Assembly (NCBI GenBank): GCA_029263015.1
Contig: JAJCYI010000163.1
Location: 1-64,000, forward strand
From: Saprospiraceae bacterium
Lineage (GTDB): Bacteria; Bacteroidota; Bacteroidia; Chitinophagales; Saprospiraceae
DNA: 64,000 nucleotides
Direction: 5' to 3'
The position numbers were made by a program, and so were the translations under genes. Positions 17,901 to 26,428 of the stretch are shown one piece after another. Under the pieces are notes generated by a model. The model had not been told where the DNA came from. It worked only from the letters and a program-made list of their open reading frames with translations, and ran no database searches. How positions within the stretch are numbered: the first letter of the stretch is position 1; each line of letters starts with the position of its first letter.

Positions 17901-20870
17901 AGTCAGGGAAATGAATTTGATTACCAATGGACTTCGGTCATCGGCAATTTTATTTCAGGGCAAAATACGCTCGAACCAGTCGTCGATATGGAAGGAACGT
18001 ATATTTTGGAAGTCACCAACCTGAACAACGGGTGTTCAGCAGTTGCTGGTGTTTCGGTAAATATATTCACAGATTTTCCGCAGGTAAACATTGAAGAACC
18101 AGATACGCTGGGCTGCATCAACAAAGAGCTGACACTGTCGGCAACTGCTTCCACAGGAACGGATTTTCAATATTTATGGACAACACTCAACGGCAATATT
18201 TTGGACGGGGGATCGGGCCTCTCCCCGATCATTGATGCGGCAGGACAGTACGAGTTGATCGTCACCGACACTTCCAATGGATGCGCCGTCGCCGATACCG
18301 TATTGGTTTTTGAAAATAGCGATGTGCCGACTGCTCAGGCTGGTGCTGCTTTCACCCTTTCTTGTGCGGTTACAGACGTCATATTGGATGGAACCGGCTC
18401 CAGCACTGGAACAAGCTTCTCCTATTTATGGTCGAGCCAAAACGGGAACATCGTTTCTGATGAAATGACCCTGACACCCACCATCAATGCTCCTGGAATA
18501 TACCTGCTCACTGTCACCGACAATAGCAACGGCTGCACCGCTACCGACATTGTCATCATTTCGCAAGATGCCAATGCCCCAACTGCTAATGCAGGGCAGC
18601 CAGACTCACTGACCTGCAATATCCCCGCCCTCGACCTCAATGGAACTGGCTCTTCAACGGGAGGTGATTTCTCTTATTTATGGACGACGCAAAATGGGAA
18701 CATCGTCTCCGGAGAAACGATTTTGACACCTCAAATTGACGCTCCCGGCACTTACTTGCTCACGGTTTTCAATAATACAAACAACTGTCAGACCATCTCC
18801 AGTGTACAAATTTTAGATGCAACAGAAGGGCCGGATATTTTTTTGTTGGATACGGTCAGCCTCACTTGCATGGACACAGTTTTGGTATTATCCGCTACTT
18901 CTTCTGTCAGTAATGCAAGCTATTTTTGGACGACTACAAATGGAAATATTATTGCTGGTGAAATGACTCCAACGCCCTTGATCGATGAACCAGGAGAATA
19001 CTTGCTCACGGTATCAGATCTGCTAACTGGTTGCACGTCGATTGCCTCATCTATGGTTATCGAGGACACGAACATGCCGTTCATCAATTTGGATTTCCCA
19101 ATGCCGTTGACCTGTGAAATGGATTTTGTAAACCTTGCAGGTTGGGGTTCAAGTTCAGGGCCTGACTTTAGTTATTTATGGACAACTCAAAACGGAAACA
19201 TCCTTGGCGATGATACCCAAATTTTTGCGACAGCAAACCAACCCGGCGATTATACTTTCGCTGTAACCGATGTAACAAATGGCTGCACAGCTTCCGCAGG
19301 ACTGACCGTTGTTGAAGACAAAGACCTGCCTGACGCTGTGGCAAATGCACCTTTTCAACTTGGTTGTAATCAAACCGAAGTTATGCTGGATGGCTCAGGT
19401 TCGAGTACCGGGCCAGAATTTTCTTACCTGTGGATTACGAACGGAAATATTGTCAGTGGTGAAAACACTCTCTCCCCCATCGTGGATGCCTCTGGCGATT
19501 ATTTATTAATTGTCACCAACACGGAAAACAGTTGCTCCCAAACCGACACTGTCACCGTCACTGAAAATGGTGATGCACCTGAAATCATTCTTTTGCAACC
19601 CGAACTGCTAACCTGTTTGACAACAGAAATCATCATTGATGCAAGTGGCTCTGTGTCAGGTTTGGATTATTTGAACGAATGGACGACAACCAGCGGGAAC
19701 ATTATTTCCGGCGCCACGACCCTCCTGCCGACAGTAGATGCCCCAGGCGAATACACGCTCACCATCACCAATACCCAAAACGGCTGCACCGCTACTTCAA
19801 CCACTACGGTTTTTGGAAACACAACACCTCCTGTGGCTACCGCAGGCATTGATCTGGTGCTCGACTGTGACAATATGGAAATCGAAATTCAGGGTAATTT
19901 AACTGCTCCTCAGATGGCAGTCCCAAATTGGACTTTCGTTCTTGAACCAGGCTATTCTGGAAATCCTTTTGTTGCGAATCAACTGACACTCAATCCTATC
20001 ATCAACTTGCCGGGCATTTATACTTTGATGGTTACAGATCCGATCAACGGCTGCACGGTGGAAGATGAAATGACCGTGACTTCCAGTTTGTTGACTGGTT
20101 TTTCTTTTGAAATGACTGAGCCTGATTGCCTCACCTCAGCCGGAACTATTACGTTTACGGGCCAGCAGGGAGGAACGCCCCCCTATCTATATTCGGTGGA
20201 TGGACTTGTTTTTTCATCTCAAACCGTGTTCGATAACTTGCCTCCTGGCGCCTACTCCCTCACCGTGCAGGATGATGCTGGTTGTGAAATTTCAGAAGAT
20301 GCAGTGATTCCTCTTTTTCAACCATTCGAGGTCTCCCTCGATCCAGAAATTACTGTTTCACTCGGAGAGGAAATCCATCTTGTCCCATTGCTTACGCTAC
20401 CCATTAATGAAATTTCAAACTTCATTTGGTCGCCAGCTGAAGGGTTAAGCTGCACCGATTGCCTCGACCCTTTTTTACTGCCGACTCAAAACAATATTTA
20501 CCAGATCGAAGTCATCGATTCCAATGGTTGCTCGGCCATTGCGAGTGTGTCTATTATGGTAAAAGAACCGAACATTAATGTTTTCGTCCCAAATGTCTTT
20601 TCCCCAAACGGTGATGGCATCAACGACCTCTTCTTCATTTTTGCGAACGAAAAACTGGTTGTCATTGTCAGCCAATTCCACATCTTCTCCCGTTGGGGGG
20701 AGACGGTATTTGAAAATTTCGATTTCCCACCCAATGACGTTGAACATGGCTGGGATGGAACGCATCGAAGCAAATCACTTGACAGCGGTGTGTTCACCTG
20801 GTTCGCCGAAATTGTATTGGTGAATGGGGAAACGAAGATGTTTCAGGGAGATGTGACTATTATAAAATAG
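14967..20870 (+). CDS. Giant T9SS type B surface adhesin with Ig/PKD-like repeats
   Basis: The 1967-residue protein starts with a signal peptide (an in-frame ATG at 14976 is an equally good start). Residues about 30-270 form a unique N-terminal region with a Cys-rich carbohydrate-binding-like part. About 17 tandem repeats of roughly 90 residues follow, each with L-D/N-G-x-G/T-S-S-x-G-x-x-F-x-Y-x-W-T-T-x-N-G-N-I, then a P-G-x-Y-x-L-x-V-T and a N-G-C-x-A-T-D ending, as in PKD/Ig-like blocks. Near 1700-1770 lies a SprB-like segment (GGTPPYLYSVDG). The last 95 residues are the gliding-motility-type C-terminal domain (VPNVFSPNGDGINDLF, then FSRWGETVFE and DGT), the type B signal for T9SS export. 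It is likely a cell-surface adhesin. Confidence 0.93.
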   Translation: MHYMKTQYWQFLFPLLCFFFISKVLQAQCSITVDAGQDQVVCNLGETVSLNGSVSGNFLDFNWTPIAGLDNPLNLTPNATVTGTATYTLTAYAEDPSAPNLVNNPAFEAGNAGFTSTYTYNPAPITPGTYFITTSPSLVFSSFPPCDDHTFGNGTGNMMLCNGTGSPADVWCQTIPVAPNTYYVMSGWVTASPISPPIMQFSVNGILVGTPFSSNGVPCGWEQFSAIWFSGAAVSATLCVTDQNSSGNGLFGDDFAIDDIYFAEACSVSDEVEVSIAEVDAVLPLTTILPCNSLPNGIVLDGSASTTGPNISYQWDGANIVSGANTHSATVNEPGSYTLTVTYNDGFTTCTDMASIEVLDDPNFVLAFAVALEDIDCFNTIVTIDGTGTFEGPTINYSWTPMAGIVSGENTLFPEVNQGGTYTLFVTNSITGCTATAEVTVEEDTEVPTATAEGSGVISCMDTIQILDGTGSSAGSDFEYEWTALNFGNIIFGANTIDTCVVDTAGTYQLLVTNIVNGCTATDTIVVEENVNLPEAFAEVQSNIDCINNSSSITGNGSSIGDSILYLWTTINGNIVSGDSTLTAIVDQGGDYVLTVSDTLSGCSAIDTISVLENSALPLANAISPEELTCLASAVQLDGTSSSTGVDFMYLWTTVNGNILNGDTSLMPMVDAAGHYLLTVTDTTNGCTATDTAFTISNLTPPISEAGNGATIDCANNPEFLDGNGSSLGADFTYLWTTNDGNILSGETSLMPQVSAAGIYFLTVTNTLNGCISTDSVVVSAEGNAPTATVEVLDILDCNTGTLTIDGSGSSSGPDISLSWFTLSGNIINGETTLTPEVDAPGTYTLTLIDQTNNCLTSVSITVEQDTMTPTVNIAQPVLLNCYQALDTLDATASSQGANFTQNWTTQNGNIVNGATTLQPLIAASGIYVLTINNSDNGCQATQQIMVLEDFLEPVADAGVAQSLTCNDPTAQLDGTASSQGNEFDYQWTSVIGNFISGQNTLEPVVDMEGTYILEVTNLNNGCSAVAGVSVNIFTDFPQVNIEEPDTLGCINKELTLSATASTGTDFQYLWTTLNGNILDGGSGLSPIIDAAGQYELIVTDTSNGCAVADTVLVFENSDVPTAQAGAAFTLSCAVTDVILDGTGSSTGTSFSYLWSSQNGNIVSDEMTLTPTINAPGIYLLTVTDNSNGCTATDIVIISQDANAPTANAGQPDSLTCNIPALDLNGTGSSTGGDFSYLWTTQNGNIVSGETILTPQIDAPGTYLLTVFNNTNNCQTISSVQILDATEGPDIFLLDTVSLTCMDTVLVLSATSSVSNASYFWTTTNGNIIAGEMTPTPLIDEPGEYLLTVSDLLTGCTSIASSMVIEDTNMPFINLDFPMPLTCEMDFVNLAGWGSSSGPDFSYLWTTQNGNILGDDTQIFATANQPGDYTFAVTDVTNGCTASAGLTVVEDKDLPDAVANAPFQLGCNQTEVMLDGSGSSTGPEFSYLWITNGNIVSGENTLSPIVDASGDYLLIVTNTENSCSQTDTVTVTENGDAPEIILLQPELLTCLTTEIIIDASGSVSGLDYLNEWTTTSGNIISGATTLLPTVDAPGEYTLTITNTQNGCTATSTTTVFGNTTPPVATAGIDLVLDCDNMEIEIQGNLTAPQMAVPNWTFVLEPGYSGNPFVANQLTLNPIINLPGIYTLMVTDPINGCTVEDEMTVTSSLLTGFSFEMTEPDCLTSAGTITFTGQQGGTPPYLYSVDGLVFSSQTVFDNLPPGAYSLTVQDDAGCEISEDAVIPLFQPFEVSLDPEITVSLGEEIHLVPLLTLPINEISNFIWSPAEGLSCTDCLDPFLLPTQNNIYQIEVIDSNGCSAIASVSIMVKEPNINVFVPNVFSPNGDGINDLFFIFANEKLVVIVSQFHIFSRWGETVFENFDFPPNDVEHGWDGTHRSKSLDSGVFTWFAEIVLVNGETKMFQGDVTIIK

Positions 20871-20880
20871 GGAGGCGTGC

Positions 20881-20929
20881 CGATGCTAAAAGGTGACACC
20901 TTTCCGAAAGGTGTCACCTTTTAGCATCG
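20881..20929. repeat. Perfect 23-bp hairpin, likely bidirectional terminator
   Basis: Positions 20881-20903 pair perfectly with 20907-20929 around a 3-nt loop. The stem contains the partly palindromic AAAGGTGACACCTTT, which recurs in the elements at 31634-31746 and 50553-50683. It begins 11 bp after the adhesin stop codon and could stop transcription, but there is no long T-run. Confidence 0.8.
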
Positions 20930-20940
20930 TTCCCCATAAA

Positions 20941-20971
20941 TTTAGGGCGCAACTTTAAGTTGCACCCTAAA
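20941..20971. repeat. 15-bp hairpin, related to a decayed copy at 63750
   Basis: TTTAGGGCGCAACTT at 20941-20955 pairs with AAGTTGCACCCTAAA at 20957-20971 with one mismatch and a single-base loop. A diverged copy with the same ctttaagttgcac centre is found at 63750-63776. It lies 66 bp upstream of yebC. Confidence 0.65.
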
Positions 20972-21037
20972 TGGCTTGCCACTCCCAAAATCCCCGCTCA
21001 CTTTATAATTTAGCGCTCCGAAATTAAAACCACAATA

Positions 21038-21757
21038 ATGGGAAGAGCATTTGAATACCGCAAAGCACGTAAAATGAAACGCTGGGCCAACATGGCCAAG
21101 TCATTCACGAGGGTAGGCAGGGAGATCGCCATCGCTGTAAAAGAAGGCGGCGGCGATCCAGAATACAACCCACGCCTGCGCATGGCCATCCAAAATGGCA
21201 AGGCAGCCAACATGCCCAAATCCAACATTGATAATGCCATCGCCAAGGCATTGGGTAAGGATTCTGCAAACTACGCTGAAATCGTTTACGAAGGCTATGC
21301 CCCGCACGGAATAGCGGTGTTGGTAGAAACGGCAACCGACAACTCCACCCGCACAGTCGCCAACGTGCGACACGTCTTTTCAAAATATGGCGGCTCGCTC
21401 GGCACTTCCGGCTCGGTGGATTACATGTTTTCCCGGAAAGGTATCTTCACGATAAAAAAAGACACCGCCGGCGATCTCGAAGAATTTGAATTTGAAATGA
21501 TCGACCACGGCCTCGAAGAAATCAAACCGGAGGATGACGACCTTTTGCTCTTTTGCGATTTTGCCGACTACGGCTCACTCTCCAAAGCCCTTGATGATAA
21601 AAGCATCGAGCCTTCTGAATCAAAACTCGACCGAATTCCTTCAATACATAAAAAGTTAAATGACGAACAGGTGGAGGAAGTCATCAAACTCATCGAAAAA
21701 ATGGAGGAGGACGAGGATGTACTGCAGGTGTTCCACACGATGGATATGGAGGAGTAG
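21038..21757 (+). CDS. yebC: YebC/PmpR family protein (TACO1-like)
   Basis: The 239-residue protein is a full-length YebC: KMKRWANMAKSFTRVGREIA at the N-terminus (usual GHSKWANIKHRK region in a Bacteroidota variant), then NPRLRMAIQNGKAANMPKSN and EIVYEGYAPHGIAVLVETAT with DNSTRTVANVRHVFSKYGGS and GTSGSVDYMF. The family was long annotated as transcriptional regulators; bacterial and mitochondrial members are now linked to ribosomes and to relieving stalls at polyproline. It is cytoplasmic. The gene stands alone between the adhesin and the convergent hutI; two hairpins precede it and one follows. Confidence 0.95.
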   Translation: MGRAFEYRKARKMKRWANMAKSFTRVGREIAIAVKEGGGDPEYNPRLRMAIQNGKAANMPKSNIDNAIAKALGKDSANYAEIVYEGYAPHGIAVLVETATDNSTRTVANVRHVFSKYGGSLGTSGSVDYMFSRKGIFTIKKDTAGDLEEFEFEMIDHGLEEIKPEDDDLLLFCDFADYGSLSKALDDKSIEPSESKLDRIPSIHKKLNDEQVEEVIKLIEKMEEDEDVLQVFHTMDMEE

Positions 21758-21794
21758 TTGTTTTAGAACGCAGAGGTGCGGAGACGCTGAGTGA

Positions 21795-21881
21795 GGTGTC
21801 CGACGCCTCGCTGGGCGTCCGACACATAAATTCAAGGCCGGGAAGTTCTGGTGTCGGACGCCCTACGAGGCGTCGGACACC
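21795..21881. repeat. 31-bp-stem hairpin overlapping the 3' end of hutI
   Basis: Positions 21795-21825 and 21851-21881 are inverted copies with two mismatches over 31 bp, separated by 25 bp. The arms are built from GTCCGACGCC-type units (ggtgtccgacgcctcg, gggcgtccgacac). The right arm contains the last five codons (VSDAS) and the TAG of hutI. It lies between the convergent yebC and hutI genes. Confidence 0.85.
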
Positions 21882-23113
21882 TTCGAGACGAAGCTCCTTT
21901 CTATCAAGTTAGACCCAAACGCATAAGGCAGGTAGGCCACCGAAGGCATCGGCTTGGTGATGAAAAAATTAGCCCGTTTGCCACGGGCAATGCTCCCGTA
22001 TTCATTGGCAGCTTCGAGGGCAAATGCACCGTTGATGGTTGCTGCATTGATGGCTTCTTCGGGTAGCATTTTCATTTGAATGCAGGCCAGTGACAATACA
22101 AAAGACATGCGCCCCGATGGGGTTGTGCCAGGATTATAATCCGTCGCCAAGGCCACGGTCAGTCCCGCATCAATGAGTTTCCGGGCAGGTGGGATGTGGT
22201 CGTTGAGGAAAAATGGAGCCGATGGCAGCAGCGTAGCAATGGTATTTGCCTTTTTCAAGATATCAACATCCGCATCGTCCACCACCTCTAGGTGATCGAC
22301 AGAAACAGCACCGTGTTTTACAGCTGCTGCGATTCCGCCAAGGCAATAAAATTGGTTGACGTGGATTTTTGGTTTGAGTCCGTATTTCGCCCCGGCTTCC
22401 AAAACCTGCTCGGTCTCCGCCACGGAGAAGGCAACTTTTTCGCAAAAAACATCGATGTAGTCAGCCAGTCCTTCGCCAGCTATTTGCGGAAGCATTTCAT
22501 TGACAATCAGGTCAATATATCCTTGTCGGTTGCCATTCCTATATTCCATTGGAACGGAATGTGCCCCCAGAAAAGTAGCCTTGACACCCATCTTCGTGGA
22601 CTCTTTGAGACGGCGGATGATCCGCAACATTTTTAGTTCACTTTCGACCGTTAGGCCGTAACCGCTTTTGATTTCGATGAGGCCGGTACCATAGTTTTTT
22701 ACTTCTTCCAGCCGTTCATAAGCTTGTTCAAACAACAATTCTTCCGGTGCCTCCTGCAAACGGCGGGCAGAGTTGAGAATACCACCGCCTTTATTTGAAA
22801 TTTCTTCATAGCTCAACCCTTTGATGCGATCAACCCATTCTTCTTCCCTGCTTTTGGCGAATACCAGGTGGGTATGCGAATCGCACCAACTGGGAAAAAC
22901 CATCCGGCCAGTGGCATCCACCTCCTCGTCAGCACGGTCTGGGCAGTTTTCCATTTTACCAAAATCCTTGAACCGTCCATTTTCAACCAAAAGAAAAGCG
23001 TTTTTGATAGTAGGCAAAATGGCCAGATCTGCGCCGGCAATGGGTTGGCTTCGTGGTGCGTCTTCGACTTGGACGAGTTCTTTAATGTTTTTGATTAAGA
23101 GGGTTTTAGGCAT
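21863..23113 (-). CDS. hutI: Imidazolonepropionase
   Basis: The 416-residue enzyme hydrolyses 4-imidazolone-5-propionate to N-formimino-glutamate in histidine degradation. It belongs to the metal-dependent amidohydrolases: CDSHTHLVFA near residue 75 carries the HxH zinc ligands, with FLGAHSVPMEY, DVFCEKVAFSVAETE, HVNQFYCLGGIAAA, HLEVVDDADV and ALATDYNPGTTPSG further on as expected. Length is close to the family's ~400-420. No hutH, hutU or hutG lies in the window, so the pathway genes are scattered. The last residues and stop codon derive from a hairpin repeat arm (21851-21881), so the native C-terminus has been replaced or trimmed. Confidence 0.95.
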   Translation of the reverse strand: MPKTLLIKNIKELVQVEDAPRSQPIAGADLAILPTIKNAFLLVENGRFKDFGKMENCPDRADEEVDATGRMVFPSWCDSHTHLVFAKSREEEWVDRIKGLSYEEISNKGGGILNSARRLQEAPEELLFEQAYERLEEVKNYGTGLIEIKSGYGLTVESELKMLRIIRRLKESTKMGVKATFLGAHSVPMEYRNGNRQGYIDLIVNEMLPQIAGEGLADYIDVFCEKVAFSVAETEQVLEAGAKYGLKPKIHVNQFYCLGGIAAAVKHGAVSVDHLEVVDDADVDILKKANTIATLLPSAPFFLNDHIPPARKLIDAGLTVALATDYNPGTTPSGRMSFVLSLACIQMKMLPEEAINAATINGAFALEAANEYGSIARGKRANFFITKPMPSVAYLPYAFGSNLIERSFVSKVSDAS

Positions 23114-23156
23114 GGAAATGATTTTTTAAACAAAATAGATGAACAACAAATGTATT

Positions 23157-23215
23157 GCGAATCCCCAGATTCGCTCTGAACCACTACTATGTCTTGTGCG
23201 AATCTGGGGATTCGC
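23157..23215. repeat. 18-bp perfect hairpin between divergent genes
   Basis: GCGAATCCCCAGATTCGC at 23157-23174 is repeated inverted at 23198-23215. A third partial unit, tagggattcgcgatacat, follows at 23223-23240, and flanking tgtattgcga / cgatacat text extends the symmetry. It occupies most of the 171-bp gap between divergent hutI and the PH-domain gene, so promoters there must overlap or flank it. Confidence 0.8.
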
Positions 23216-23284
23216 TATACATCTAGGGATTCGCGATACATTCCGCAACTGCTTACCTTTACCAATTAAATTACGCCGCAAGAT

Positions 23285-23944
23285 ATGATTTTAGAAAATC
23301 CTCAAATAGAAATGGGGCAACTTCCGTCGGTAAACAACATTGAATTCAAGAAATTGGCACCGACATACAAGAAAACGGAATACATCGGCACCTCCATATT
23401 ATTTGGCTTTTTGCTGATTGGCTGTTTCATTGCCTTTTTCAATATCCCTGCTGACTATTCAAGCATCAGCTATGGTATTTTTGTAGCCTGGGCAGTGTTT
23501 TTTGCCTTGAGCATGTACCTCGCTGGCAAACAATACGACTTGGCCGGGTACGCCGTGCGTGCCCACGATGTGGTTCACAAACATGGCGTTTGGTGGCGGA
23601 CCGTCACGACCATCCCTTTCAACCGGATGCAACATTGCGAAATCAGCCAGGGGCCTGTGCAAAATATTTTTGGACTTGCCACTTTGCGGGTCTTTACAGC
23701 AGGCGGCACAAGCAGCGACCTTACTATTGATGGGCTGGAGCATGAAGAAGCAAAAAAGATCAAAGGTTTTATCACCGGGAAGATCGGTCCCCAACCCACA
23801 GTCGAAAGTCCAGCCACAACAGATGTCGAGTCCAGCCCTCTCACATTTGATGGCATAACTGAAGAGGAATTTGGAGAGGTCAGGGATGCCACAGGAAGTG
23901 AATACCCGCCTGATGATGCAACACAAATCTCTCCTCTCCCATAA
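23285..23944 (+). CDS. PH domain-containing membrane protein (bPH2, YdbS-like)
   Basis: The 219-residue protein has two transmembrane helices near residues 40-60 and 68-88 (SILFGFLLIGCFIAFF and ISYGIFVAWAVFFALSMYLA) followed by a bacterial PH domain (DUF304/bPH2): GYAVRAHDVVHKHGVWWRTV, then TTIPFNRMQHCEISQGPVQN and FGLATLRVFTAGGTSSDL. This is the YdbS pattern. Its gene lies 28 bp ahead of a larger YdbT-like gene, the usual pairing. The C-terminal 40 residues are acidic and probably disordered. Work on Bacillus YdbST links such pairs to membrane stress and bacteriocin resistance; the role here is unproven. Confidence 0.88.
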   Translation: MILENPQIEMGQLPSVNNIEFKKLAPTYKKTEYIGTSILFGFLLIGCFIAFFNIPADYSSISYGIFVAWAVFFALSMYLAGKQYDLAGYAVRAHDVVHKHGVWWRTVTTIPFNRMQHCEISQGPVQNIFGLATLRVFTAGGTSSDLTIDGLEHEEAKKIKGFITGKIGPQPTVESPATTDVESSPLTFDGITEEEFGEVRDATGSEYPPDDATQISPLP

Positions 23945-23972
23945 CTCAAAACCCAAAACTCAAAAATAATCA

Positions 23973-25484
23973 GTGAACCGCTTCGAACACCCAACCAGAC
24001 AAGCATCCATCGCCATTTTGTTCATCCTGGGCAAATTGTTCAGGATATTGTTCCGGCAACTCTGGGTGGTAATATTGGTGGTGATGTTCAACCCGAAAAA
24101 GAAAGTTTTCACCACCTTCACTTTAGGGCTGCTTGCCATCGCCGCCATTGGGGCGGTCACTTCTATCATTTCCTACTTCCGCTTATATTATTATGTAAAA
24201 GATGGCGAGTTAGTTTTGGAAAAAGGGATTTTGCAAAAAAAGAAAATCGCAGTGCCACTCGACCGCATCCAGACTGTAAACTTCAAACAGGGCATCATCC
24301 ACCAGGCATTCAACGTGGTGAGTATCGAAATAGACACTGCAGGTTCAGTCGGAAAAGAATTTTCGCTGGAAGCCCTGAGGAAAGAAGACGCTGAGGCACT
24401 GCGGTCATTCATCGAGAACGCCAAGCCTGCGACTGCCCAAACGAGTGATAAAGAAACCGAGGTTCATAGCAATTTTGATACAGCAAGTCCCGGAGTAAAA
24501 ACCCCTCCCAAACTGCTATTTGAACTCAGCCTGCTCGATTTGATAAAAATCGGTGTCAGCCAAAACCATCTCCGCACGGCTGGTATCATCATGGTGTTTT
24601 TCCTCAGCTTTTTTGACGAGTTGGAAGATGCCTTAGATTTGAAGTTGACTGAAAGGGTGGAAGAGTTTTTTGGGCTTGCGCAAGAGGCAGAATTTCTGCC
24701 TTACCTGCTCATTGGCATCCCTTTTTTCCTGACCATTTCATTTTTTCTGACCTTGTTCCGGACGATGCTGCAATATTTTGCACTCCGTTTTTGGCGCACA
24801 GGGCAAGGTTTTAAAATGGAAAGCGGGCTGCTCACCAAACAGGAAGTTTCCGCTAATTTGAATAAAATCCAATATATCAGGTGGGACAGCAGTCCCATGA
24901 AAAGGCTCTTTAAAATGGTAGCTGTCCGCTTGCCACAAGCAGCCAGTGTGCAAGTATCCAAGAAGTTGTCTGCGAACCTCCCAGGCTGTTACGATCACCA
25001 TCTACAGGCTATCCGCCAAGCATATTTCCCCAATGAAATGCTGCTTGAGGAAACCCACCACGGCGTAAATTGGCGCATCATTTATCGGATGTTCCTCCTG
25101 CAAGGTGTGTTGCCGGTTGGTTTGCTCATAGTATTCTCCTATTCCTGGTTGGCGACCGATATTTGGATATGGCTACTCTGGTTACCCGTTGCACTTTGGC
25201 TGAGTTACCGCTACCACGATAACTGGCAATGGCATATCAGCGAAGAAGGCCTCCTCACTTCGTGGGGGGTCGTGAACCAACATTCCATCCTTTTGCAATG
25301 GTATAAGGTACAGGCCGTCACCATCCGTCAGCATTATTTTCTTCGTCGTCGGGGCTTGGCACATTTAATTTTGGACACAGCAGCGGGATCGGTGCGCATT
25401 CCTTATATTCCGGAAGAAAAGGCCAAGGAAGTGCGGGATTTTGTGCTGTATAAAGTTGAGGTGGATGGGCGGAGTTGGATGTGA
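23973..25484 (+). CDS. PH domain-containing membrane protein (YdbT-like)
   Basis: The 503-residue product starts at GTG (23973), which I accept because the first helix (FRQLWVVILVVMF) begins soon after and no nearer ATG is in frame. It has paired membrane helices at about 30-70, 205-270 and 370-410, each followed by a bPH2 unit: YYVKDGELVLEKGILQKKKI with LDRIQTVNFKQGIIHQAF, MESGLLTKQEVSANLNKIQY and ISEEGLLTSWGVVNQHSILL with KVQAVTIRQHYFLRRRGL. Three tandem units are typical of YdbT. It is 28 bp downstream of the YdbS-like gene and is likely co-transcribed; the two probably form a membrane complex. Confidence 0.9.
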   Translation: MNRFEHPTRQASIAILFILGKLFRILFRQLWVVILVVMFNPKKKVFTTFTLGLLAIAAIGAVTSIISYFRLYYYVKDGELVLEKGILQKKKIAVPLDRIQTVNFKQGIIHQAFNVVSIEIDTAGSVGKEFSLEALRKEDAEALRSFIENAKPATAQTSDKETEVHSNFDTASPGVKTPPKLLFELSLLDLIKIGVSQNHLRTAGIIMVFFLSFFDELEDALDLKLTERVEEFFGLAQEAEFLPYLLIGIPFFLTISFFLTLFRTMLQYFALRFWRTGQGFKMESGLLTKQEVSANLNKIQYIRWDSSPMKRLFKMVAVRLPQAASVQVSKKLSANLPGCYDHHLQAIRQAYFPNEMLLEETHHGVNWRIIYRMFLLQGVLPVGLLIVFSYSWLATDIWIWLLWLPVALWLSYRYHDNWQWHISEEGLLTSWGVVNQHSILLQWYKVQAVTIRQHYFLRRRGLAHLILDTAAGSVRIPYIPEEKAKEVRDFVLYKVEVDGRSWM

Positions 25485-25518
25485 TGGTTTTCTAATGTCT
25501 AACCTCTATTTGTCTAAT

Positions 25519-25535
25519 GTCAAAAGTCCAGTAAA
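25519..25535. repeat. Copy of the 8970-8984 end motif
   Basis: GTCAAAAGTCCAGTAAA is identical to the right end of the inverted-repeat segment at 8776-8984 including two flanking bases. No partner arm is seen here. It occupies the space directly before the phosphoesterase ATG. Confidence 0.5.
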
Positions 25536-25536
25536 T

Positions 25537-26076
25537 ATGCCCGACCCCCTTTTTCTCATAGCCATTCTCCCCGACCTGGAAATCCAGCAGGAAGTTACTG
25601 CTTTTAAGCAGGAGTGCGCCCAATTATTCCAAGCGAGCCATTCATTGAATGCGCCTCCTCACATTACCTTAATCCCTCCTTTCCGCTGGCCGCTGGAACA
25701 ACTGGAAAGTTTAAAAGACGTCCTGCTCGATTTTTCTTATGACCAACTTTTTTTCAATATTTCACTGGATGGATTTAATAGTTTCCCCCCACGGGTGGTT
25801 TTTGTGGGAGTAAAAGAAAACGAAGATTTGACAGAATTACAATCGGGATTAGTAGGTCACTTATTTCAAAAGCTAAATTTGAAAAGCAAACGAGGTCATG
25901 GTTACCATCCTCATATGACCATCGCTCACCGTGATCTTCAAGAATCTGTATTCCCAATGGCCTGGGAGCATTTTTCGGCAAAAAATTACAAGCGGTTGTT
26001 TCGAGCAGAGGGTGTTTCGCTGATGGGACATCGAGGTGGGAAATGGGAAATTTTGGAGCAGTTTGCCTTTGGATAG
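25537..26076 (+). CDS. 2H phosphoesterase, 2'-5' RNA ligase-like (LigT/YjcG type)
   Basis: The 179-residue protein has both catalytic H-x-T/S-x motifs of the 2H superfamily: HITLIPPF near residue 46 and HMTIAHRD near residue 124. Members act on cyclic or 2'-5' phosphodiester bonds in RNA or nucleotides; the precise substrate cannot be told. I chose the ATG at 25537 (MPDPLFLIAILPD) because the first beta strand of the fold starts there; longer in-frame starts overlap the PH gene and a repeated end motif. It is only 52 bp after the YdbT-like gene and could share its transcript. Confidence 0.85.
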   Translation: MPDPLFLIAILPDLEIQQEVTAFKQECAQLFQASHSLNAPPHITLIPPFRWPLEQLESLKDVLLDFSYDQLFFNISLDGFNSFPPRVVFVGVKENEDLTELQSGLVGHLFQKLNLKSKRGHGYHPHMTIAHRDLQESVFPMAWEHFSAKNYKRLFRAEGVSLMGHRGGKWEILEQFAFG

Positions 26077-26137
26077 TAAAACCGCTTCCATTGATATTTA
26101 CCTCAACATTGATTATTTTTACGAAAATAGAATAGCC

Positions 26138-26428
26138 ATGCCAAAGGAAATCGCAGCGATTATCGTTAAAAATAAAAACATCAGAAATGGACGCCCAATC
26201 ATTTCGGGAACTGGAATCACAGTTCATAGAATTGCAATTTGGTATAACTTGGGACACTCTCCTGAAGAAATCGTTGCCAATCTGCCCCACTTGACACTCA
26301 CCAATGTTTTTGCCGCATTAACCTATTACTTTCAACATAAGCAGGAAATTGGCCTGGAAATCAAAAAAGAAAATGAGCTAGCTGAAATGCTCGAATCTCA
26401 ATTTGAAAAGACTTCCAAAGCAGCTTAG
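26138..26428 (+). CDS. DUF433 antitoxin, partner toxin broken
   Basis: The 96-residue protein shows the DUF433 pattern: IVKNKNIRNGRPIISGTGIT near the start, VHRIAIWYNLGHSPEEIVAN and LPHLTLTNVFAALTYYF. The ATG at 26138 is preferred over an in-frame start at 26036 that would overlap the upstream gene. The toxin gene begins one base after the stop codon but is split after 17 codons by an insert, so the antitoxin is now an orphan. It is only distantly similar to the DUF433 protein at 3653, so the two loci are not a recent duplication. Confidence 0.88.
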   Translation: MPKEIAAIIVKNKNIRNGRPIISGTGITVHRIAIWYNLGHSPEEIVANLPHLTLTNVFAALTYYFQHKQEIGLEIKKENELAEMLESQFEKTSKAA

